This document shows, piece by piece, positions 10,561 through 20,787 of a DNA stretch of 64,000 bases. Every line of letters starts with the position of its first letter. Position 1 is the stretch's first letter. Both the position numbers and the translations under genes were made by a program. Below the pieces are notes generated by a model, which was not told where the DNA came from, ran no database searches, and saw only the letters and a list, made by a program, of their open reading frames with translations. Where the stretch lies: assembly GCA_026874595.1 (NCBI GenBank), contig CM049307.1, positions 7,341,579-7,405,578 on the forward strand, in the 5' to 3' direction. Source of the DNA: Sipunculus nudus. Its lineage: Eukaryota > Annelida > Sipuncula > Golfingiida > Sipunculidae.

Positions 10561-13070
10561 TTTTAGCTCAGCTGACTGTAAGTCATCTGAGCTATAGGGA
10601 TCACCTTTTGTCCGTCGTCCGTCCGGCCGTCCGGGCATCTGTCCGTTAACAGGGCACAAATCGTAACCGCTAGAACTGGAATCTTCTTACCAGACATCCT
10701 GGGAGGTCTATGGAAATTCTCCTTGTAAACCTGAAATTAGGTCACTGTGACCTATATTCTTCGAGCTATGGGGTTCCGAAGTACCCCCCAGAATAATGGA
10801 AAATTTGATACAAAAGCTCAAGTATCTGAACAACTAATGCATTGATCATCATGATTTTTTGCATGGATATTGATCATGGAGTGTTTCATCAGTTTCTGCA
10901 GACTGGTGGCGCCACCTGTATTTTTTCGATTTTTACCAATATTTTTCTCTATTTTTGAGACCTCTTAAGATGCGGCCATCTGTTAACAGGGCACAAATCA
11001 TAACGACTACACCTAGAATCTTCTCTCTTGACATGCAGGGAGGCCCATAAAAAGTCTCTTTGGAAACCTGAAATTAGGTCTCTGTTACCCATAACCTTTG
11101 AGCTATGGGGCTCTGAAGTACCCCCCAGAATAATGGAAAATTTGATACAAAAGCTCAAGTGTCTAAACAACTATTGCAGTGATCACCATGATTCTTTGCA
11201 TGGATATTGATCATGGAATGTGTCATCAGTTTCTGCAGTATGGTGGCGCCACCTGTATTTTATTCATTTTTACGAATTTTTTTCTCTATTTTTGAGACCT
11301 CATAAGATGCGGTCATCTGTTAACATGGCACAAATCGTAACAACTGGACCTAGAATCTTCTCTCTTGATATGCTGAGAGGCCCATGAAAAGTCTCCTTAA
11401 AAACTTGAAATTAGGTCTCTGTTACCCATAACTTCTGAGCTATGGGGCTCCGAAGTACCCCCCAGAATAATGGAAAATTTGATACAAAAGCTCAAGTATC
11501 TGAACAATTATTATATTGATCACCATGATTCTTTGCATGGATATTGATCATGAAATGTTTCATCAGTTTCTGCATTCTGGTGGCGCCACCTGTATTTTTT
11601 CAATTTTTAGCTCAGCTGACTGTAAGTCATCTGAGCTATAGGGATCACCTTTTGTCCGTCGTCCGTCTGGCCATCCAGGCGTCTGTCTGTTAACAGGGCA
11701 CAAATCGTAACCACTAGACCTGGAATCTTCTTACTTGACATCCTGGGAGGTCTATGGAAATTCTCCTTGTAAACCTGAAATTAGGTCACTGTGACCTATA
11801 TTCTTTGAGCTATGGGGTTCTGAAGTACCCCCCTAAAATAATGCAAAATTTAATACAAAAGCTCAAGTATCTGAACAACTAATGCATTAATCACCATGAT
11901 TCTTTGCATGGATATTGATCATGAAATGTTTCATCAGTTTCTGCATTCTGGTGGCGCCACCTGTATTTTTTCAATTTTTAGCTCAGCTGACTGTAAGTCA
12001 TCTGAGCTATAGGGATCACCTTTTGTCCGTCGTCCGTCCGGCCATCCAGGCGTCTGTCTGTTAACAGGGCACAAATCGTAACCGTTAGACCTTGAATCTT
12101 CTTACTTGACATCCTGGGAGGTCTATGGAAATTCTCCTTGTAAACCTGAAATTAGGTCACTGTGACCTATATTCTTCAAGCTATGGGGTTCTGAAGTACC
12201 CCCCTAGAATAATGCAAAATTTAATACAAAAGCTCAAGTATCTGAACAACTAATGCATTAATCACCATGATTCTCTGCATGGATATTGATCATGAAATGT
12301 TTCATCAGTTTCTGCATTCTGGTGGCGCCAGCTATATTTTTTTTAATTTTTTACAATTTTTTTTCTCTACTTTTGTGATCTTTAAACATTTGGTCATCTG
12401 TAAACAGGGCACAAATCATAATGACTGGACCTAGAATCTTCTGTCCTCATCTCCAGGGAAGCCCATAAAAGGTCTACATGGAAACCCGAAATAAGGTCCC
12501 TGTTACCCATATTCTGTGAGCTATGGGGCTCTGAAGTACCCCCCAGAATAAAGATTTGGTCATATATTAACAGGGCACAAATCATAATGACTGGACCTAG
12601 AATCTTCTTTCTTGACATGCAGGGAGGCCTTTGGAAAGTCTCTTTGGAAATCTGAAATTAGGTCTCTGTTACCCATATCCTTCATGCTATGGCTCCGAGA
12701 ATAAAGATTTGGTCATCTGTTAACAGAGCACAAATTATAATGACTTGACCTAGAATCTCCTTTCTTGATATGCTGGGAGGCCCCTGAAAAGTCTCCTTGT
12801 GCACCTGAAATTACATCTCTGTTACCCATATCCTTCATCCTATGCGGCTTTGAAATACCCCCCCAGAATAAACATTTGGTCATCTGTTAACAGGGCACAA
12901 ATCATAATAACTGGACCTAGAATTTTATTTTTTGACATGCTGGGAGACCCCTGAAAAGTCATCTTGTAAACCTTGAAAATAGGTTTCTGTTACCCATATC
13001 CTTCATGCTACAGAGCTCCATAGTACCCCAATGAATATTGGATGATTTTATACAAAAGGTCAAGTTAGGA
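10561..13070 (+). repeat. Family D element(s) with repeated hairpin heads and tandem core
   Basis: Three hairpin heads (AGCTCAGCTGACT, loop GTA, AGTCATCTGAGCT) lie at 10565-10593, 11609-11637 and 11980-12008. Each is followed by a TTGTCCGTCGTCCGTC-type head and TTAACAGGGCACAAATCGTAAC. The core units end in TGGTGGCGCCACCTGTATTTT. The last two heads are 371 bp apart, so head plus core is itself tandemly repeated. From 12370 the units shorten to about 170 bp and decay. No protein is encoded. Reverse and forward relatives lie at 26125 and 46660. Confidence 0.8.
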
Positions 13071-13490
13071 AAAAGTATTTCATTCAAATTTGACATTCAG
13101 ATGATAAAATTACTTTTGTCAATGTCTTCCTGGTCAGCTTTATCAAAATCATTCATTACTATCTTGAGTTAAGTTGTTTACAGACAAACCAAGCAATAAC
13201 TGACAAACCAACCAAATAACTAACAAACCAGCCAATATTGATAGAGACACAATACTTTGTGCCAGAAATAAATAATATAAAAATAAGTATGACCAAGTAC
13301 CTTGACCAGCGACTGCTTCCTGTTGTCTGTGACCTGTTGATGACCCCTGACCACTGACCATGGTGTTGGTGGAACAAATAAATATTAACAGGTTCATCAG
13401 CCAGCTTTGTACATGATCACTGCCAGTGTTTAACCAGGCGTGGCATGTACATTCACCATTCTGCTGTCTGCCTTTGGTACATTAGCTTTT
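13071..13490. other. Unassigned sequence between families D and E
   Basis: No gene or clear repeat was identified. It includes AACCAACC-like low-complexity repeats near 13185-13235. Confidence 0.5.
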
Positions 13491-14512
13491 ATTGTATCCC
13501 CAGGCAGTCAGGATACTAAGGTTTAAGCACGGTCGCACCATCGCCGCAGCAGAGATTTTGTTCGGAAACAATAACTCCAAAAGTAAATCCCAGATCTTTA
13601 CCAAACTTGACATGTGCATAGATATGGGTGAGAGGACGAAGCCTATTTAAAATGTGGTCATGACCTTTACTAGGAGAGTGACCTTGACCTTGAATAGTTC
13701 CATTTTGGGAGAAAATCACACAAATTCCTAAATATCTCAAGCCGTTAATACCCGAATCATTGCCACTTAAACAGTACTGTGAGCGTTATAAGTTGAAAAC
13801 TAATGGACAGATTTCTTTCATATTATGCATATAATGCATATACATAGACATGGGTTAGGGGATGATATATATTAAAATTGGGGTCATGACCTTCCCTATG
13901 AGAGTGGCCTGGACCTTGAAGATTGCCATATATGGTGAAAATCGCACAAAATCATTAATATTTTAATAAGGAATGCATGGATTGGTCCAAAAATAAAATT
14001 GACTAAAGATCTTGGATAGCTTTTTCTTCTGCTGAAGACAGGTGGCACCACATTGTCTTTTTCTTGTTTTCGCACCTTATAATACTCCATCATTGACACA
14101 TGACAGTAATGTGAGCATTATTTATAAGTCTAAAACTAATGGACAGATTGGGCTGAAAATGTGCATGGCCATTGATCTTGGATACCGCCATCTTGTATTC
14201 AAGATTGGTGGCGCCCTCTGCAATCATTATGCCATGGCGTACATCTATACATATGCTTTGGGTGAAAATTGCTCATATCCCCAGTGTGGTTCAAGGTATT
14301 GGTCTGAAATGTTGCATGTCTATCCATCTTAAAAAATTTTCTCATAAATCAGACAGATGGGGCCACCTACCTTCCTGTGTCTGTAGAATAAATTAATGCT
14401 CTTTTCCTAGGAGTGATGTGCCGTATTGCTCTGAAACTGTGCATGTCTATAGATCTTCGCCTCCTCCATCTTGTACTCAAGACTAGCGCCAATTTTTTAA
14501 AATTATAATATA
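13491..14512 (+). repeat. Family E element, 5' copy
   Basis: Starts ATTGTATCCCCAGGC then GGATACTAAGG with a decayed hairpin, a GC-rich head (CGCACCATCGCCGCAGCAG) and core units with GTGACCTTGACCTTGAATAG, AACTAATGGACAGATT and TGGTGGCGCC. It is interrupted at 14513 by a pogo-like transposon and continues at 15804. Confidence 0.7.
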
Positions 14513-15803
14513 CAGTGAAACCTGTCTAAAGCGGACAGTCAAGGGACTCAATCATTTTGTCCTTAATAGTGAGGTGTCCTTATTAGGCAGGTTGACCTTG
14601 GTTGATAACCAAAAGATTATAAATAAAGACAACGAACAGTTTTTAAAATGTGTTTATTGTATCATTTCAGATTTCATGTATATGTACAACATCTTCATGC
14701 ACACATCATTTATCAATAGTCATATTGAAACTGATTATTTTTACTTATCTCAAGTAGTGAACAATATGAGGAGAACAGTCTATGAAGACATCAATAAAAA
14801 CGATATTCTTATAGTACATGTACTCTCTTTTTCAATGATTCACTCAGCTTGCCTTTCTCAGATAGGGTAAGCTCTCGCCTAATAATACACGTGGTGCCAT
14901 CTGGCAACATTGTCTAAAACTATCCTAGTTCAGCTGTCTTATGCAAAAATCTTAAAGATAATGACGACGTGGACAGTACGAAGATTGTGATGGCTATGAA
15001 TCTGGGAACATTCGTTTTTATTGGTGAATGTAGCTTTAGCCTTAATTAAACTTTCTTTGATGGTGGTTGTTTGGTTTGATTTGCTTTGATGTTGAAGGCA
15101 CCCGAGATTAAACCAACCCCCAGGAGCTTGTGTACGGTGGCACGGTGCAAACAACTATGGAGCTAGTGCATGTTTGACACTGATCAGATCAGTTTGAGAT
15201 AATTGAGCAAAACTAATAAATTAATATCAAACAGCCTGCTACAACAAAGTGGCTAAGTTTACAGTTAGATATTGCGTGGTGAGATCAGGGACGCATAAGT
15301 AATCGGCAGCCGTTTAATCAATTTATTGACCCCGCGGTCGAGCAAATAATATGCAGCTTCGCAACATATGAATGATCAACCGTGAAATAATGTGACACAA
15401 TGTTTACCCCTTCACCTTTGCTGTGTTTATCTTATGAGCACATCACAGCATGACATGAGCACGTACACGCATTAAGGTAACAACTGGGGATTGCATAATC
15501 CTTTTTGTTCTAGTCTCGGGAACAACAACAGTACAGTGGCCTTTGATGTTGCCTGGGGCGAGTGATCAATGTCCGCCGGAGATGGCGTGTCCGTATTGTG
15601 TCCGTATTTGTCAGGTTCATTTACTCTTAGAATGTTGGTTTGAGTTGAAATCTGCTGTTTGTTGTCAACAGTAGTGAGGTGTCTGCCTTATAGAGGTTCC
15701 GCTTATACATCACATATAGGGAATTTTGAAGGGACTTAACTATCTTGTCCGTTATAGCCAGTTGTCCGCCAAAGTGAGGTGTCGGTTAGATCAGTTCTCA
15801 CTG
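14513..15803. mobile_element. pogo/Tigger-like DNA transposon relic 1 (non-autonomous)
   Basis: The ends are imperfect inverted repeats: CAGTGAAACCTGTCTAA at the left, and at the right the complement of CAGTGAGAACTGATCTAA. Both are flanked by TA (14511-14512 and 15804-15805), the target duplication typical of the Tc1/mariner-pogo superfamily. Subterminal GTGAGGTGTC(C/G) motifs recur at both ends. No transposase domain is recognisable inside. It splits a family E repeat, so it inserted later. Confidence 0.75.
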
Positions 15804-16290
15804 TAAATATAATCCCCTTTTCTCAAGAGTGATTCACCATATTGGCCTCCATATTTAATGAAAAATATTGTTTCTCAAGTTGATTGATGGAAGAAACCAT
15901 AGTCACTTGCTAAGTGTCAGTACCGTAAAATCTCCACTTAAAACTGCGCTTCCGCTTAAAACCTCGCCCAGACTTTTCCGAAATTCCAGGTGAGACACTG
16001 TGAGGGGCTCAAATACTAAGAACCCCCTTTTAAACCGCACCAACTTTCACTATGGAATGATTTAACATAAGATACAATCAAGCTATCCTCCAGAAATCAA
16101 TATGCCTATGATCACTTAGAATATAAAATAAAGTATAATTGTATTCTTAGACAAAATCGGGATACCATGGTTTCATTACGGTGCCGCCGCCGCAGCAGAA
16201 AAACCTTGTTAGCGTGATAACTCAAAAAATATTTCACTGATCTTTTTCAAACTTTGGATTTGTATAGATATAGGTAAGAGGATGAAGCTT
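15804..16290 (+). repeat. Family E continuation and decayed head
   Basis: Resumes E sequence after the pogo-like insertion (TCTCAAGAGTGATTCACC, then GAAACCATAGTCACTTGC, which recurs near 20033). It includes a short segment with TCCACTTAAAACTGCGCTTC-like repeats, then a decayed E head near 16150 (CGGTGCCGCCGCCGCAGCAG). Confidence 0.55.
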
Positions 16291-19130
16291 ATTGTATCCC
16301 CAGACAAAGTCGGGGGATACTATGTTTTCATACCGGTGTCGCCGCCGCATATAAATCTTGTTTGCGCGATAACCCAAAAAATATTTCACGGAACTTTAAC
16401 CAAACTTGGTATATGTATAGATATGGGTAAGAGGACGACGCCTATTTAAAATGAGGTCATGACCTTTACAAGGAGAGTGTCCTTGACCTTGAATAGTTCC
16501 AATTTTGGGGAAAATCACACAAATTCTTTAATATCTCAAGAAATCTTGCATGGATTGATCCCAAAATCAAGTTGATGGAAGATCATGGATAGGGTTGTCA
16601 TGTTCCAGAAACTGGTGGCGCCACCTATAATTGTATCGCCAGACATAGTCTGGAGATACTATGGTTTAGGCACGGTCGCGCCGCCGCCGCCGCAGAGATT
16701 TCTTTTGGACACAATAACTCAAAAAATATTTCACGGATCTTTACCAAACTTGGTATATGTATAGATATGGGTAAGAGGACGACGCCTATTTAAAATGAGG
16801 TCATGACCTCAACTAGGAGAGTGACCTTGACCTTGAATAGGTTCAATTTTGGGGAAAATCACACAAATTCTTAAATATCTCAAGAAAACTTGCATGGATT
16901 GATCCCAAAATCAAGTTGATCGAAGATCATGGATAGGGTTGTCATGTTCCAGAAACTGGTGGCGCCACCTATTATTCTTTACTTGTTTTCATGCCGTTTA
17001 ATATCCCCAAAATTGCTACTTGACAGTACTGTGAGCATTATAAGTCAAAAACTAATGGACAGATTTCTTTCATATTATGCAGATACATAGATATGGGTTA
17101 TGGGATGATGTTTATTTAAATTGGGGTCATGACCTTTCCTATGAGAGTGGCCTTGACCTTGAATATTGCCATATATGGTGAAAATCACACAAAATCATTA
17201 ATTTCTCAATAAGGGATGCATGCATTGGTCCAAAAATCAACTTGACCCAAGATCTTGGATAGTAATGTCATGTACCGGAAACAGGTGGCGCCACCTGTTA
17301 TTCTTTTACTTGTTTTCGTGCTGTTTAATACCCCATCATTGCCACTTAACAGTACATTTATAACCTGTGAGCATTATAAGTCAAAAACTAATGGACAGAT
17401 TTCTTTCATATTATGCATATACATAGACATGGGTTATGGGATGATGTATATATAAATTGGGGTCATGACCTTTCCTATTAGAGTGGCCTAGACCTTGAAT
17501 ATTGCCATATATGGTGAAAATTACACAAAATCATTAATATCTCAATAAGGGATGCATGCATTGGTCCAAAAATCAACATGTTCAAAGATCTTGGAAAGTA
17601 TTGTCATGTACCGGAAACAGGTGGCGCCACCTGTTATTCTTTTACTTGTTTTGTGCCGTTTAATACCCCATCATTGCCATTTATCAGTACTGTGAGCATT
17701 ATAAGTCAAAAACTAATGGACAAATTTCTTTCATATTATGCATTTACATGGATATGGGTTATAGGAAAATGTTTATTTGAATAGGGGTCATGACCTTTCC
17801 AATGAGTGGCCTTGACCTTAAATATTGCCATATATGGTGAAAATCACTCAAAATCATTAATTTCTCAATAAGGGATGCATGCATTGGTCCAAAAATCAAC
17901 TTGACCCAAGATCTTGGATAGTAATGTCATGTACCTAAAACAGGTGGCGCCACCTGTTATTCTTTTACTTGTTTTCGTGCCGTTTACTACCCAATCATTG
18001 CCACTTAACAGTACATTTATAACCTGTGAGCATTATAAGTCAAAAACTAATGGACAGATTTCTTTCATATTATGCATATACATAGACATGGGTTATGGGA
18101 TAATGTATATATAAATTGGGTTCATGACCTTTCCTATTAGAGTGGCCTTGACCTTGAATAATGCCATATATGGTGAAAATTACACAAAATCATTAATATC
18201 TCAATAAGGGATGCATGCATTGGTCCAAAAATCAACATGTTTGAAGATCTTGGAAAGTATTGTCATGTACCAGAAACAGGTGGCGCCACCTGTTATTCTT
18301 TTACTTGTTTTGTGCCGTTTAATACCCCATCTTTGCCATTTATCAGTACTGTGAGCATTATAAGTCAAAAACTAATGGACAAATTTCTTTCATATTATGC
18401 ATATTCATGGATATGGGTTATAGGATAATGTTTATTTAAATAGGGGTCATGACCTTTCCAATGAGTGGCCTTGACCTTGAATATTGCCATATATGGTGAA
18501 AATCACACAAAATCATTAATTTCTCAATAAGGGATGCATTGATTGGTCCAAAAATCAACTTGAACGAAGATCTTGGATAGTGTTGTCATGTACAGGAAAC
18601 AGGTGGTGCCACCTGTTATTCTTTTACTTGTTTTCGTGCCGTTTAATACCCCATCATTGCCACTTAACAGTACTGTGAACATTATAAGTCAAAAACTAAT
18701 GGACAGATTTCTTGCATATACATAGACATGGGTTAGGGGATGATGTATATTGAAATTTGGATCATGACCTTTTCTATGAGAATGACCTTTTCTATGAGTG
18801 TGGTCTGATATTAATTGTTGCTGAAGATGGGGGGCCTATTCTTAAAAGGGGGGGGATTAATTGTCTGGCAATACTATGGCACCTGCAGTGCCAAGAAATA
18901 TCTAGTTCTTTTCTTGTTTTTGCGCGTTTAATACCCCCAAAATTGCCACCTTACAGTACTGTGAGCATTATAAGTCAAATGGACAGATTTCTTTTATATT
19001 ATGCATATACATAGGTATGGGTTATGGGATGATGTTTATTTAAATTGGGGTCATGACCTTTCCTATGATAGTGGCCTTGACCTTGAATATTGCCATATAT
19101 GGTGAAAATCACACACCTCTTATGATATCT
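16291..19130 (+). repeat. Family E tandem array, about 330-bp units in 659-bp dimers
   Basis: Hairpin heads lie at 16294-16318 (TATCCCCAGAC, loop AAA, GTCGGGGGATA) and 16634-16658 (TATCGCCAGAC, loop ATA, GTCTGGAGATA). Units from about 16960 carry a central palindrome. The 20-bp version AACAGGTGGCGCCACCTGTT occurs at 17280-17299, 17616-17635, 17939-17958 and 18275-18294, alternating 336/323 bp, so the real period is a dimer. A hairpin TGGCACCTGCAGTGCCA at 18877 may mark a 3' end. Short frames spanning units (for example 17255-17455 and 17914-18114) are repeat by-products. Confidence 0.85.
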
Positions 19131-20145
19131 CCAGTGTTGATAGCCATATGGATTTCAAACATGACTTATGTATGGCCCACCACTAAAGTAAGAACCCTAT
19201 AGGTTCTAGGGTCATGAGGTCAAAGGTCAAGGTCACAGGACACATCTTTAAAAAGATTGTGAATGCATTTTCAGCCAAACATTTCATCTTAGACCTTTCA
19301 TCTTGCACATATAAGTCATCTGCCAATAGAGAAAGACCCCTGTCAGTTTTGAGGTCACAAGGTCAAAGATGAAGGTCACAGGAGCCATCTGTCCAAAAAT
19401 TAGATCCTGGATGATAATTCCTGCTTTTATTGATGAATGGATTTCAAACTTGACTTGTATATGACCCTTTGGAAAAGCAAGACCCAAATTGATTTTGGGT
19501 CATGAGGTCAAAGGTCAAGGTCACAGGACACATCTTTAAAAAGATTGTGGATGCATTTTCAGCCAAACAATTCATCTCAGATCTTTCATCTTGCACATAT
19601 AGTTCATCTGCCAATAGAGGAAGACCCCTATCAAATTTGAGGTCACAAGGTCAAAGGTGATGGTCACAGGAGCCATCTGTCCAAAAATTAGTTTCTGGAT
19701 GATAATTCAAGCTTGGATTAATATATGGATTTCAAACCTGAATTATATATGACCCATCAATAAATCTAGACCTCTATTGATTTATATATAAAAGTGGATG
19801 ATCAATATCAATTTTTGGGTCACAAGGTCAAAGGTCAAGGCCACAGGAGCCATCTGTCAAAAAATTAGTTTCTGGATGATAATTCCTGCTTTTATTGATG
19901 TATAGATTTCAAACTTGACTTATATATGTCCCATTGAAAAAGCAAGACCCCAATTGATTTTGGGGTCATGAGGTCAGAGGTCAAGGTCACAGGACCAACA
20001 TCTTCAAAAAGATTGTGGATTGATAGATGGAAGAAACAATAATTGCTTGCCAAGTGTCAGTATATGCTGCAAAAAATGGGGGCCTATTCTTAAAGGGGGG
20101 GGCATACTATGTCTGGGGATACTCTGGCACCTGCAGTGCCAAGAA
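19131..20145 (+). repeat. AGGTCA-rich tandem block ending in a family E tail
   Basis: Units of roughly 200-300 bp repeat GAGGTCAAAGGTCAAGGTCAC, CATCTGTCCAAAAATTAG and GATGATAATTC. AGGTCA direct repeats occur at 19217-19235, 19505-19523 and 19825-19837, with variants near 19649 and 19971. The block closes with the terminal hairpin TGGCACCTGCAGTGCCA at 20125-20141 that also ends the E copy at 18877, so it belongs to the same element group. Confidence 0.7.
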
Positions 20146-20185
20146 ATATATAGTTTTACATAGATTGTACAAATAGTTAATATAA

Positions 20186-20385
20186 CTAATCGTGGCACTT
20201 TCCATGGCTCTGGTGGTGGTGTTCTTAGTCTGCAAGGGTGAAGGAAACCGGAGTACCTGGAGAAAACCACCAACCTTGGACGGGCAACTACAACCCACTC
20301 TCATGGGCACACCTGGAATCGTACCCGGGTTGCCAGATGAGAGAGCCGAGCGTTTTACCACTCAGCTGTCCAGGCCCCTACGCCT
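20186..20385 (-). mobile_element. tRNA-derived SINE, reverse orientation
   Basis: The minus strand reads GCCTGGACAGCTGAGTGGTA (A-box-like) and CCGGGTACGATTCCAGGTGT (B-box-like), then a body containing GTGGTTTTCTCCAGGTACTC and CGGTTTCCTTCACCCTTGCA. A tRNA-like head plus an unrelated body fits a SINE. It lies about 285 bp upstream of the first recognised ABAT exon. Confidence 0.65.
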
Positions 20386-20536
20386 GACATTGGGCATATG
20401 TATATATCTCTTCATTGTATACAAGACTGGTGGTGCCAGCTACAATAATTTTTGTGTTGTGTGCACCCATGCCAGAATTTCAGCAGTGATGTTTGTGTAA
20501 TTGTTTCTTGTTCAAAGTGTTTAGAACTTGCATTGT
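20386..20536 (+). repeat. Dispersed segment, copy next to ABAT
   Basis: About 150 bp (GACATTGGGCATATGTATAT to GTGTTTAGAACTTGCATTGT) matches 57271-57420 with few differences, including TGGTGGTGCCAGCTACAAT and GTGTGCACCCATGCCAGAAT. It probably derives from a B/E-type repeat, since it carries a decayed GGTGGTGCC palindrome core. Confidence 0.8.
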
Positions 20537-20669
20537 TCATATACATGTTACACATGTTCTTGAAAAGTAATGGTCCAGCACTGAAGCATTATACCTTGTG
20601 TAATCCCATTACACAGGTTCGCATTAGGCCTGTAGGCCTTGTTTTGCACATGTTTTATTCTATTTCCAG

Positions 20670-20787
20670 GCTGCCAAGTCTGTACAGTTCTTTGTTGACT
20701 ACAACAAGAGTCATGGCAACTACCTGGTGGATGCTGACGGCAACATCCTCCTGGACATGTTCACTCAGATCTCATCCGTTCCTCTTG
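20670..20787 (+). CDS. ABAT: ABAT exon a (residues 1-39, phase 0 to 1)
   Basis: The acceptor is TTCTATTTCCAG, AG at 20668-20669. It encodes [20 protein letters not shown] and then [19 protein letters not shown], the N-terminal fold with the GNYL-D-DGN motif of class III aminotransferases. The donor CTTG|GTAAAT (GT at 20788) splits the Gly codon. The preceding exon must end in phase 0. The last 28 coding bases plus the donor are copied 25 times in the following intron. Confidence 0.95.

Noticed and set aside
17255-18428. Repeated plus-strand frames with CYSFTCFVPFNTPSLP
   Set aside because: They follow the family E dimer period of 659 bp. The frames differ by indels between copies, which indicates no selection for coding.
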